The notes beneath the pieces are model-generated. The model did no database searches. It saw only the letters and a list, made by a program, of their open reading frames with translations, and was not told where the DNA came from. The position numbers were made by a program, and so were the translations under genes. A stretch of 43,691 nucleotides of DNA from Betaproteobacteria bacterium (GTDB lineage: Bacteria; Pseudomonadota; Gammaproteobacteria; Burkholderiales; SHXO01). The DNA lies in the NCBI GenBank assembly GCA_009693245.1, contig SHXO01000014.1, forward strand, positions 1-43,691. The letters run 5' to 3'. This document shows positions 28,211 through 35,673 of this stretch, piece by piece (position 1 is the stretch's first letter; each line of letters begins with the position of its first letter).

Positions 28211-28284
28211 CGTGAGACGTGAGACGTGAAGTGCGATGGGAGCAGCAGTTCCTCTCACGCTTCACGTCTCAAGCTTCACGCTTC
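28211..28284. repeat. Intergenic palindrome of 7-nt units (element 2, GTGAGAC type)
   Basis: Left arm heptamers are GTGAGAC, GTGAGAC, GTGAAGT (from 28212). The right arm (28252-28284) carries the inverse series, with CTCTCAC, GCTTCAC, GTCTCAA, GCTTCAC. The arms can fold into one long imperfect hairpin. It lies between prs and rplY. Confidence 0.8.
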
Positions 28285-28335
28285 GTCGTCAACCCGTTAT
28301 CTGGTCGCGGATAACGTCACTAGGAGTAAGAAGTC

Positions 28336-29049
28336 ATGTCAATCGAAGTTAATGCAAGTCCGCGTTCGGCACAGGGCAGAGGTGCGAGCCGCCGCCTGCG
28401 CCACGGCGGCAAGGTACCCGGAATACTCTATGGTGGCGGGCAGGATGCGGCAAGCATCGAAGTGGATCACAAGGACTTGCTGGCCAAGCTCAAGTTGGAG
28501 GCTTTTCACGCGTCCATCTTGAATCTCAACATGGGCAGCGAAAAAATGCAGGTGTTGCTGCGCGATTACCAGATGCATCCTTTCCGGATGGAAGTGGTGC
28601 ACGTGGATTTTCAGCGCGTTGCGAAGGACCGCAAGATCCACATGCGCGTACCCCTGCACTTCGTGAACGAGGAGATCGCGCCCGGCTTCAAGACGGGTGG
28701 TGGCGTTGTCCAGCACGTCATGTCGCAACTTGACGTGATCTGCCTGCCCGCGGATCTGCCCGAGTACATCGAGGTCGATCTCTCCACCTTGCAGATCGGC
28801 CACTCCATCCACTTGGCGCAGTTGAAGCTGCCTAAGGGTGTGGAATCCACCCAGTTGCGTTCGGGAGACGATGCGGTCGTCGCGACCATTCCAGTGCCAA
28901 GGGCAGAAGCCGTGGTGGTGGAAGAAGTGGCTCCGGCTGCCGCCGCCGCTGCCGCTCCGGCTGCCGCCGCCGCGCCCGCCGCGGGTTCGGCGAAAGCACC
29001 CGCCGCCGCGAAGGCACCTGCCGCCGCGAAGGGCGGAGACAAGAAGTAA
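28336..29049 (+). CDS. rplY: 50S ribosomal protein L25/general stress protein Ctc
   Basis: L25 binds 5S rRNA in the large subunit. The 237-residue protein has the N-terminal L25 domain (about 1-95; RGKGASRR-like start, then GKVPGILYGGG and LLRDYQMHPFRMEVVHVDFQ) and the C-terminal TL5/CTC domain (about 100-190). A low-complexity Ala/Pro/Lys tail (about 195-237) ends it, with KAPAAA repeats. The tail is common in Betaproteobacteria. TAGGAG precedes the ATG. A strong terminator follows. Confidence 0.96.
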   Translation: MSIEVNASPRSAQGRGASRRLRHGGKVPGILYGGGQDAASIEVDHKDLLAKLKLEAFHASILNLNMGSEKMQVLLRDYQMHPFRMEVVHVDFQRVAKDRKIHMRVPLHFVNEEIAPGFKTGGGVVQHVMSQLDVICLPADLPEYIEVDLSTLQIGHSIHLAQLKLPKGVESTQLRSGDDAVVATIPVPRAEAVVVEEVAPAAAAAAAPAAAAAPAAGSAKAPAAAKAPAAAKGGDKK

Positions 29050-29068
29050 ATTTATCCTTTGGAACCAG

Positions 29069-29104
29069 GGCCCGCCTGGTGAAGACCAGGCGGGCCTTTT
29101 TGTT
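29069..29104 (+). terminator. Rho-independent terminator after rplY
   Basis: A perfect 12-base stem (GGCCCGCCTGGT pairing with ACCAGGCGGGCC) closes a GAAG loop and is followed by TTTTTGTTT. It is the clearest intrinsic terminator in the window and lies 20 bases after the rplY stop. It separates prs-rplY from pth-ychF. Confidence 0.95.
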
Positions 29105-29128
29105 TGAACTTTTCAAGAGATCACTAGG

Positions 29129-29692
29129 ATGCGGCTCGTGGTAGGGTTGGGCAATCCGGGACGGCAATACGAGCGCACCCGCCACAACGCCGGGTTTTGG
29201 TGGGTGGAACGTCTCGCCCAGATGGCCAAGGTGGAACTGCGTCCGGAGCGCAAGTTCAGCGGCTACGTGGGGCGCATCCCATCGCCCTGCGAGTGTTGGC
29301 TCCTGCTCCCCCAAACGTATATGAATGCCAGCGGGCAGGCGGTTGAAGCGCTTGCCAATTTCTACAAGATTGCCCCGGAGGAAATCCTGGTGGTGCATGA
29401 CGAACTCGATTTGGTTCCAGGTGCCGCCAAGCTCAAGCACGGCGGCGGGGCAGCGGGACATAATGGATTGAAAGACATAGCGGCGAAATTGGGACAGAGC
29501 TTCTGGCGCCTGCGCTTAGGCATCGGGCATCCCGGTCAAAGGGATGTGGTGGTGGATTACGTGCTGCACCCCCCTAGCCAAGAAGACGCGGAGCTGATCT
29601 CCCAGGCCGTGGACCGCAGCCTGAAAGTTTGGCCCTTTATCCACGTGGGTGAGATGGAGAAGGCGATGCATGCATTGCACACCAAGGGGTGA
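29129..29692 (+). CDS. pth: Peptidyl-tRNA hydrolase
   Basis: Pth frees tRNA from dropped peptidyl-tRNAs. The 187-residue protein has the motif GLGNPGRQYERTRHNAGF with Asn9 and the catalytic His19, PQTYMNASGQAV, and VVHDELDLVPG with the conserved Asp. GGGAAGHNGLKDI completes the active site region. Its stop codon is the first part of a heptamer repeat element. ACTAGG precedes the ATG closely. Confidence 0.96.
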   Translation: MRLVVGLGNPGRQYERTRHNAGFWWVERLAQMAKVELRPERKFSGYVGRIPSPCECWLLLPQTYMNASGQAVEALANFYKIAPEEILVVHDELDLVPGAAKLKHGGGAAGHNGLKDIAAKLGQSFWRLRLGIGHPGQRDVVVDYVLHPPSQEDAELISQAVDRSLKVWPFIHVGEMEKAMHALHTKG

Positions 29693-29751
29693 GGCGTGAG
29701 GCGTGAAGGGTGGGGGCCTAACGCTTCACCTCTCACGCTTCACCCTTCACG
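29689..29751. repeat. Intergenic palindrome of 7-nt units (element 3, GTGAGGC type) overlapping the pth stop
   Basis: Left arm: GTGAGGC, GTGAGGC, GTGAAGG. Right arm (29722-29751): the inverse series GCTTCACC, TCTCACG, CTTCACC, CTTCACG. The pth TGA stop (29690-29692) lies inside the first unit. Like elements 1 and 2 it can form one long hairpin. Confidence 0.8.
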
Positions 29752-29760
29752 GAACTCACT

Positions 29761-30849
29761 ATGAAATGCGGAATCGTCGGCCTGCCTAACGTAGGCAAAT
29801 CCACCTTGTTCAACGCGCTTACCAAGGCAGGTATCGCGGCGGAGAACTACCCCTTTTGCACCATCGAACCCAACGTCGGGATTGTGGAGGTGCCCGATGC
29901 CAGGCTGGCGGCTCTCGCGGCCATCGCCAAGCCGCGGAAGGTCGTCCCTGCCATCGTGGAGTTCGTCGACATTGCGGGCCTGGTCGCCGGGGCCTCCAAA
30001 GGCGAGGGCCTGGGAAATCAATTTCTCGCCAATATCCGGGAGACCGATGCGATCGCCCACGTGGTGCGATGTTTCGAGGATGCCAATGTCGTCCATGTCG
30101 CAGGCAAGGTCAATCCCGTCTCGGACATCGAAACCACCAACACCGAACTGGCGCTCGCGGACCTGGCTACCGTGGAAAAGCAATTACTGAAGTACGGCAA
30201 GGCCGCCAAAGCCGGCGGAGATAAGGAAGCTCAGCGCCTGGTCGCCGTACTGGAAAAGGTGCTGGTGGCCTTGAACGCGGGGCAGCCCGCTCATTCCCTG
30301 GATTTGTATCCCGAAGAGCGGCACGTGCTCAAGCCCATGTTCCTCCTTACCATGAAGCCCACCATGTACGTGGCCAATGTCGCCGAGGGCGGGTTCACCA
30401 ATAACCCCATGCTCCGCCAAGTGGAGGAGTACGCCGCCAAGGAAAAGGCCCCGGTCGTGGCCATCAGTGCGTCGCTGGAAGCGCAGATCGCCGATCTGAG
30501 CGACGAGGACAAGCAAGTGTTTCTCTCCGATGCGGGTCTTCAAGAGCCTGGATTGAATCGCCTCGTGCGCGCCGCTTATCAATTGCTAGGCCTTCAGACC
30601 TACTTCACGGCCGGGCCCAAGGAAGTGCGCGCCTGGACCATCCACACGGGCGATACAGCCCCGAAAGCGGCCGCCGTGATTCACACGGACTTCGAGAAGG
30701 GCTTTATCCGCGCCGAAGTGATCGCTTACAACGACTATGTGAACCTGAAGGGCGAACAAGGCGCCAAGGAGGCAGGAAAGATGCGCCTCGAAGGCAAGGA
30801 ATATGTCGTGCGCGACGGCGACGTCATGCATTTCCGCTTCAACGTCTAA
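29761..30849 (+). CDS. ychF: Ribosome-binding ATPase YchF
   Basis: YchF (OLA1 family) is a ribosome-associated P-loop protein that prefers ATP over GTP. The 362-residue protein has G1 GLPNVGKST (near residue 6-14), the [10 protein letters not shown] switch, [16 protein letters not shown] and the NVAE motif (YVANVAEGG) in place of NKxD, which fits ATP use. A C-terminal TGS-like domain ([13 protein letters not shown] to VMHFRFNV) ends it. Length is the family norm. The integrase insertion follows 169 bases later. Confidence 0.97.
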   Translation: MKCGIVGLPNVGKSTLFNALTKAGIAAENYPFCTIEPNVGIVEVPDARLAALAAIAKPRKVVPAIVEFVDIAGLVAGASKGEGLGNQFLANIRETDAIAHVVRCFEDANVVHVAGKVNPVSDIETTNTELALADLATVEKQLLKYGKAAKAGGDKEAQRLVAVLEKVLVALNAGQPAHSLDLYPEERHVLKPMFLLTMKPTMYVANVAEGGFTNNPMLRQVEEYAAKEKAPVVAISASLEAQIADLSDEDKQVFLSDAGLQEPGLNRLVRAAYQLLGLQTYFTAGPKEVRAWTIHTGDTAPKAAAVIHTDFEKGFIRAEVIAYNDYVNLKGEQGAKEAGKMRLEGKEYVVRDGDVMHFRFNV

Positions 30850-30975
30850 ATGCGTTTTCATGTCATGAGCTATCCTAGAGGATCCGGTGTATTAAAAAAT
30901 ATCAAGTATTAACAAATATATAGTAGTTCATTGGCATTCGCTTATTTCCGTTGCAAGCCGAAAGTAATGCGGGTA

Positions 30976-31038
30976 TCGTTGAGGGTACTGAATCAGGATA
31001 CCAACGGAGATACCCGCAATGGCCCTCACTGATACCCT
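30976..31038 (+). promoter_or_regulatory. Repeated GATACC-type sites before and over the integrase start
   Basis: GCGGGTATC (about 30969-30977) and GATACCCGC (about 31010-31018) are perfect inverse copies flanking the spacer. Between and after them lie GGGTACTGA, GGATACCAACGG and, inside the gene, GATACCCTC. Five related hexamers in about 70 bases suggest an autoregulatory operator or integrase arm-binding sites. Coordinates are approximate by a few bases. Confidence 0.5.
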
Positions 31039-32239
31039 CATTCGCAATGCCAAGCCCATAGCGAAACCCGTAAAGCTGGCCGACGGCAGCGGGCTGCACC
31101 TAGAGCTGCGACCGACCGGCAGCAAGCTATGGCGCTACCGCTTCCGGCTGCACGGCAAGGAAAACGTTTTCGCATTGGGCGAATATCCAGCGCTCTCACT
31201 TGCCGATGCTCGGCAGGCTCGGAATGATGCCAAGAGCCTAGTTAAGCAGGGCATCAATCCGGCAGATCAACGCAAGCTAGACCGTCTCCAGGCAACTCAC
31301 GCTTCGCGGGAAACCTTTGAAGCGGTGGCGAAGGAATGGGCCGAAAACCGAGCCGTTGAATCCAAATGGTCGGACTCCTACCGGCAAGGCGTGAACCGGG
31401 TACTTGAGGGTGATTTAATCCCCGCACTCGGGAGCCTGCCCATGCGTCAAATCAAAGCGGCACATCTGCTGGCGGCGCTTAGGGGTATCGAAAAGCGGGG
31501 CGCTCGCACGGTTGCGGCTAAGGCTCGCTTCCTTTCCTCCGAGATTTGGCGCTATGCGGTGGCGACCCTGCGCGCCGATAGCGATCTGGCGGCGTCATTA
31601 CGCGGTGCAGTGCGGATGCCAGAGCATGAGCATCATCCTTCCCTCAAGCGCGACGAAATACCCGCATTCCTTGCGGCGCTAAACAACTATTCTGGCCGGA
31701 AAGAAACAGCGACTGCACTTAAGTTGCTGCTCCTGCTTTTTCCGCGTCCAGGCGAATTGCTCGGGGCCGCTTGGGCTGAATTTGATTTAGATGCGGCGCT
31801 TTGGCGGATACCGGCGGAGCGTATGAAAATGGGCGAAGAGCATTTAATCCCGCTGCCGACCCAGGCTGTCGATTTGTTGCGAGGGCTCAAGTTTCTGACT
31901 GGCGACTATCCTTACCTATTCCCGCACCGCGATCACCGATTAAAGCCAATGACCGATGCCGCTTTGCGGCAAGCCCTCCGTGTCTTGGGCTACTCGCGCA
32001 AGTTGACCCCGCACGGATTCCGGGGGACGGCAAGCACCGCGTTAAACGAATTAGGTTACCGGGGCGACTGGATAGAAAAACAATTAGCGCATGAGGAAAG
32101 CAAGCGGAGCCGCGCTTCGTATAACCATGCCATATATCTCGAAGATCGGCGGAATATGCTTCAAGGGTGGGCTGACCTGATAGACGAAATGTCCGATCCG
32201 AATAGCAAAGTGACGCCGATCAAGCGGGCGGCGGCGTGA
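31019..32239 (+). CDS. Tyrosine recombinase/integrase, P4 type
   Basis: The 406-residue protein is an intact phage/island integrase. It has the N-terminal DUF4102-type arm domain (LADGSGLHLELRPTGSKLWR, LGEYPALSLADARQAR), a core-binding domain (about 100-190) and the catalytic domain with Arg243 (FPRPGELLG), His332-Arg335 (HGFR), His358 (LAHEE) and nucleophile Tyr368 (SYNHAIY). P4-type integrases usually insert at tRNA genes, but here no tRNA is adjacent. It lies between ychF and a truncated yjgR-like gene. Only a small lipoprotein gene accompanies it, so this is a minimal or decayed island. Confidence 0.93.
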   Translation: MALTDTLIRNAKPIAKPVKLADGSGLHLELRPTGSKLWRYRFRLHGKENVFALGEYPALSLADARQARNDAKSLVKQGINPADQRKLDRLQATHASRETFEAVAKEWAENRAVESKWSDSYRQGVNRVLEGDLIPALGSLPMRQIKAAHLLAALRGIEKRGARTVAAKARFLSSEIWRYAVATLRADSDLAASLRGAVRMPEHEHHPSLKRDEIPAFLAALNNYSGRKETATALKLLLLLFPRPGELLGAAWAEFDLDAALWRIPAERMKMGEEHLIPLPTQAVDLLRGLKFLTGDYPYLFPHRDHRLKPMTDAALRQALRVLGYSRKLTPHGFRGTASTALNELGYRGDWIEKQLAHEESKRSRASYNHAIYLEDRRNMLQGWADLIDEMSDPNSKVTPIKRAAA

Positions 32240-32258
32240 AATGTAAAAGGGGGACGCG

Positions 32259-32474
32259 ATGAGAATCATTAGGTTGATTACTTACGCGGGGATTGTGTTT
32301 AGTGTTGCAGGGTGCGATGGATTGGATAGTGACTTTTATCCTTACCGGATGAACGGCCTGAATGCATACGCTTACAACTTGGATTCCGGCGAATCCTTCT
32401 TTGCTGGGTTTATTGAGGCAAATTACTTCAAGCGCGAAGCGGCATTAGTGCAGTGCGCCGATGCTGCTTCCTGA
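32259..32474 (+). CDS. Small hypothetical lipoprotein
   Basis: The 71-residue product has a signal with lipobox FSVAGC (Cys19), then a tyrosine/aspartate-rich short mature part with one further cysteine near the end. AAGGGGGACGCG precedes the ATG, a good ribosome site. I do not recognise a family. It follows the integrase by 19 bases and was probably carried with it. Its AT content is higher than the neighbouring core genes. Confidence 0.55.
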   Translation: MRIIRLITYAGIVFSVAGCDGLDSDFYPYRMNGLNAYAYNLDSGESFFAGFIEANYFKREAALVQCADAAS

Positions 32475-32685
32475 AAGGCGCGGCAATTGCACATGCAAAA
32501 ATGGGGTTATGTTTGCTGTACGGCTACCAGTGAAGAAAGCTGCGTGACGAAAGTAAAATAGGCATTGTTGTAAATGTCGCAGATTGCTGTCGGAAAAGGG
32601 TGGTCTTCCCGTGACTGGAGTCCCAAGGTACTCGGCCTTCGCGTCCGTGATATAGCCCTCGCGTACGCGTTATGGCGTTTTAACT

Positions 32686-32809
32686 GAATTTGCAAGGTCA
32701 CGGTCTTACCCGTCCCTGTCGCGCCCGTGATCAGCCCGTGGCGGTTGGCGAGGGCGGGGAGCAAGGCGATTTCTTCAGGGCTTTTCGCGACGACTAATGG
32801 AGCGGCCAT
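32686..32809 (-). pseudogene. N-terminal stump of a YjgR-like (DUF853/HerA-type) ATPase gene
   Basis: The first 41 or so codons match the start of the DUF853 ATPases: [20 protein letters not shown] followed by [16 protein letters not shown], with an intact Walker A loop. After LQ the similarity stops and the frame runs on as unrelated residues to a stop at 32507. Full-length members have close to 500 residues. The rest was lost, probably with the integrase insertion. The start codon and the original divergent layout with yebC are still present. Confidence 0.75.
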
Positions 32810-32938
32810 GATCGGTTCCGGGCGAGATTACGAGAATTACGAGGAGGCCCTATGCTACACTTTTCGCCATCGAGACTCGGTCTTCAACCCTTTCTCCAAC
32901 CCTCAACACCGTGGCAATAATTGCCACCACTGGACGTC
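32810..32938. promoter_or_regulatory. Divergent yjgR/yebC spacer with a 17-bp perfect palindrome
   Basis: GTGGCAAT, one base, ATTGCCAC (32911-32927) is a perfect inverted repeat 11 bases before the yebC ATG. TTACGA and TATGCT separated by 17 bases (about 32826-32854) are a weak promoter candidate. The palindrome could be an operator or a small leader hairpin. Confidence 0.5.
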
Positions 32939-33664
32939 ATGGCAGGTCATAGCAAGTGGGCAAACATCAAGCATAGAAAGGCCGCGGCCGACGCAAAACG
33001 CGGCAAAGTCTTTACCAAGCTCATCAAGGAAATCACCGTTGCGGCCCGCGTGGGCGGTCCCGATCCAGGCATGAATCCGCGATTGCGCTTGGCGGTGGAC
33101 AAGGCCTACGAATCCAACATGCCCAAGGATAACGTCGAGCGCGCCATCAAACGCGGAAGCGGTGAATTGGAAGGCGTGAATTACGAAGAGGTCCGCTACG
33201 AAGGTTACGGCATCTCTGGGGCCGCCGTGATCGTGGATTGCCTTACCGACAATCGTACGCGTACCGTGGCCGATGTGCGCCATGCCTTTAGCAAGCACGG
33301 AGGCAATCTAGGTACGGATGGTTCCGTGGCGTTCTTGTTCAAGCATTGCGGCCAGATCGTATTCGCGCCTGGGACGAGCGAGGACAAGGTGATGGAGGCG
33401 GCCATCGACGCGGGCGGAGAAGACGTGCTCACGCACGAGGATGGCAGCATTGAAGTGGTGACTGGCCCGCAGGATTTTCTTCGCGTCAAGGAAGGCTTGA
33501 GCAAGGGAGGTCTCAAGGCCGGTCTCGCGGAAATAGTCATGAAACCCTTGAACGAGAGCGTGCTCTCCGGCGAAGACGCCGCCAAGATGCAGAAATTGCT
33601 GGATGCCTTGGACGCGCTCGACGACGTGCAAGATGTCTACACCACCGCCGTCCTGGACAACTGA
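32939..33664 (+). CDS. yebC: YebC/TACO1 family protein
   Basis: The family comprises transcription-regulator annotated proteins, with some members shown to aid translation of difficult peptide stretches. The 241-residue protein begins [23 protein letters not shown], the family hallmark. It contains [40 protein letters not shown] and [11 protein letters not shown] 32939 is used; the frame extends six codons further without family similarity. It is directly before ruvC, the standard yebC-ruvCAB order. Confidence 0.95.
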   Translation: MAGHSKWANIKHRKAAADAKRGKVFTKLIKEITVAARVGGPDPGMNPRLRLAVDKAYESNMPKDNVERAIKRGSGELEGVNYEEVRYEGYGISGAAVIVDCLTDNRTRTVADVRHAFSKHGGNLGTDGSVAFLFKHCGQIVFAPGTSEDKVMEAAIDAGGEDVLTHEDGSIEVVTGPQDFLRVKEGLSKGGLKAGLAEIVMKPLNESVLSGEDAAKMQKLLDALDALDDVQDVYTTAVLDN

Positions 33665-33670
33665 TAGCGC

Positions 33671-34213
33671 GTGACAGCGGCCGCGCAAAGCGTTCGAATT
33701 CTTGGAATCGACCCTGGGCTGCGTGTGACGGGCTATGGCGCCATCACGCGCGCGGGCCAGAAGGTTAGCTACCTCACCAGTGGTGTTATTCGCACACCGG
33801 AAAAAGGCACGCTGCCCGAGCGCCTCGGCGCCATATTGAGCGGGCTGGGCGAAATCATGGATGGATGGCAGCCCGAGCAGGTCGCGGTGGAAAAAGTGTT
33901 CGTCAACGTCAATCCCCAATCCACGCTTTTGCTTGGGCAGGCACGCGGGGCCGCCATCTGTGCCGCCGTGGCGCGCAAGTTACCGGTCTCCGAATACACC
34001 GCGTTGCAAGTGAAACAAGCGGTCGTCGGTAATGGTCATGCGGCCAAGGAGCAGGTGCAGGAGATGGTGCGCCGTCTACTCGTGCTGTCCAAGAATCCCA
34101 GCGCCGATGCGGCCGATGCGCTGGCGTGCGCCATTTGCCATGCCCATGGCGGCCTGGGTCTTGGGCGCTTGGGCACGGCGGGATTTCGCATGCGCAATGG
34201 CAGGCTCCTATGA
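33671..34213 (+). CDS. ruvC: Holliday junction endonuclease RuvC
   Basis: RuvC resolves Holliday junctions by paired cuts. The 180-residue protein has [13 protein letters not shown] with the first catalytic Asp, [23 protein letters not shown] with the catalytic Glu, and [16 protein letters not shown] with the C-terminal acidic pair. It starts with GTG 33671, 7 bases after yebC. Its stop overlaps the ruvA ATG (ATGA). No LexA box was seen before it. Confidence 0.96.
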   Translation: MTAAAQSVRILGIDPGLRVTGYGAITRAGQKVSYLTSGVIRTPEKGTLPERLGAILSGLGEIMDGWQPEQVAVEKVFVNVNPQSTLLLGQARGAAICAAVARKLPVSEYTALQVKQAVVGNGHAAKEQVQEMVRRLLVLSKNPSADAADALACAICHAHGGLGLGRLGTAGFRMRNGRLL

Positions 34214-34791
34214 TCGGGCGCCTGGCGGGAACCCTCGTCGGCAAGCAGCCCCCCACGGTGGTGATCGACGTTCAAGGCGTGGGCTATGAGGTGGATGTGC
34301 CCATGAGCACCTTTTACCAATTGCCGGCTAACGGCGCGAACGTCACCTTGCGGATCCAGATGATCGTGCGGGAGGACGCCCATCTGCTTTATGGCTTCGC
34401 CAGCGAAGGCGAGCGCCAGGCGTTTCGCCAACTCCTTAAGGTGAGCGGGATTGGACCGCGCACCGCATTGTCCGTGCTCTCGGGGATGACCGTGGACGAG
34501 CTTTATCGAACCATTGCGGCGCAAGAGACCGCGCGCTTGACCCGCGTCCCCGGTATCGGGCGCAAGACAGCCGAACGATTGCTGCTCGAACTCAAGGATA
34601 AGCTTGCCCCCGTGGCCGGTTCCCACGAAACTGGCACGCAAGCGTCGGCGCGCGGCGATGCCTTGAACGCGCTGGTGTCGCTGGGTTACAACGAGCGCGA
34701 GGCCGCCGCCGCGTTGGCGAAGGTGGATAGTGCATTACCGGCGGGAGACGCCATTCGCCAAGCATTGAGGCAACTATCGAAGGTACTATGA
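34210..34791 (+). CDS. ruvA: Holliday junction DNA helicase subunit RuvA
   Basis: RuvA binds the four-way junction and loads RuvB. The 193-residue protein starts [20 protein letters not shown] (OB fold). It has the two helix-hairpin-helix motifs ([19 protein letters not shown] and [17 protein letters not shown]) and the C-terminal domain III ([19 protein letters not shown]). ATG 34210 is coupled to the ruvC stop. It is not directly followed by ruvB: an unknown gene intervenes. Confidence 0.96.
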   Translation: MIGRLAGTLVGKQPPTVVIDVQGVGYEVDVPMSTFYQLPANGANVTLRIQMIVREDAHLLYGFASEGERQAFRQLLKVSGIGPRTALSVLSGMTVDELYRTIAAQETARLTRVPGIGRKTAERLLLELKDKLAPVAGSHETGTQASARGDALNALVSLGYNEREAAAALAKVDSALPAGDAIRQALRQLSKVL

Positions 34792-34795
34792 TTTC

Positions 34796-34815
34796 CTTGG
34801 CCGCCGGCGGCCAAG
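34796..34815. repeat. Perfect 20-bp palindrome after ruvA
   Basis: CTTGGCCGCCGGCGGCCAAG is its own reverse complement and starts 4 bases after the ruvA stop. It could form a GC-rich hairpin or extend as a cruciform. No T run follows, so simple intrinsic termination is doubtful. Confidence 0.7.
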
Positions 34816-34881
34816 AACGAATGATGTAGAGATTGGATAGACCGCATCGCGATGTGACACGTTAAAGAACAGGAGGGAAAA

Positions 34882-35658
34882 GTGGGTAGGGCAAACGCAG
34901 GATGGCGGGTGGCAATGGTCATCGCCGGCATCGTTCTAACGGCGGCGGCAGGCGCTCAGGGCAAGCAAGAAAAAATCGAGCAACTGATCAACATGCACGA
35001 TCTGAAGACGACCGTGGCCATCGGCAATTATTTTCTGAAACAAGAGAGTTTGAACGCGGCCCGAACCCAGTTGTACCGTCTTGGCCAAGAACAAAAGCTC
35101 GGCAAGGATTGGGGTCCCAATGACCCGCAATGGAAGCAAGCCGAGGAAGCCATGGTCAAGGTCATGATGCGCGACGCGCAACGCGATTTTGCGAGCTTAG
35201 AATGGCTGTTGCCCGAGTGGCGGGAATTGTCCAACAAGGAATTTGACGAGACGGAATTGGATACGCTGAAAGCGCATTTCGCCACGGAGGTAGGCCGCAA
35301 GCAATTGCAGATCACGGATCATGGCGTGGCTTTTCATGTGATGGCCGCGCTGACCCTCGGCGGGCGTATGCAAGGCATGGTGCCAGGCGCGGAAGCGGAG
35401 CGGCGTGAGATGCAAACACTCTACGACCAGGAAGACCGGGAAATGCGCTTCGACATCAACGAGAATCCGGAGAGTGTTCGCTTCGCCATGTCGCCGGTTG
35501 GAAAAAAATACTTCGTCAACGCAGTGCTCAAGGTAACGGGCCGCATCAGCCAGCGGCTTTATCGAACGGTGGGAGAAATGCCCAAACGTGCCGAAGCCGC
35601 CTTGCCCGAGGCGGCTCCGGCGCTCGATGCGTTTCGCGCGCGCTCCCGCCAAGGATAG
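34882..35658 (+). CDS. Unknown exported protein between ruvA and ruvB
   Basis: The 258-residue protein has a signal peptide (hydrophobic about 9-23, cleaved after AAAGA) and a helical, charged mature part with no cysteine pair or transmembrane segment. It starts with GTG 34882, preceded by AGGAGGG, a strong ribosome site. I recognise no family with confidence; IEQLINMHDLKTTV recalls the start of DUF2059-type periplasmic proteins, but this is only a hint. It ends 15 bases before ruvB, so ruvB probably depends on the same transcript. Codon use looks like that of the neighbours. Confidence 0.75.
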   Translation: MGRANAGWRVAMVIAGIVLTAAAGAQGKQEKIEQLINMHDLKTTVAIGNYFLKQESLNAARTQLYRLGQEQKLGKDWGPNDPQWKQAEEAMVKVMMRDAQRDFASLEWLLPEWRELSNKEFDETELDTLKAHFATEVGRKQLQITDHGVAFHVMAALTLGGRMQGMVPGAEAERREMQTLYDQEDREMRFDINENPESVRFAMSPVGKKYFVNAVLKVTGRISQRLYRTVGEMPKRAEAALPEAAPALDAFRARSRQG

Positions 35659-35673
35659 GGCCCGCGCGGACCC

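Noticed and set aside
27183-29751. CRISPR array or tandem satellite
   Set aside because: Units are 7 nt, inverted within each element and without spacers of constant length; genes lie between the elements.
32507-32685. Continuation of the yjgR-like frame and a P-loop-like HGKTTL string in another frame
   Set aside because: Residues after LQ have no resemblance to the ATPase family, and the short string lacks a fold context; treated as junk DNA after the truncation.
33600-33700. LexA (SOS) box for ruvCAB
   Set aside because: No CTG-N10-CAG-type site was seen before yebC or ruvC by eye.
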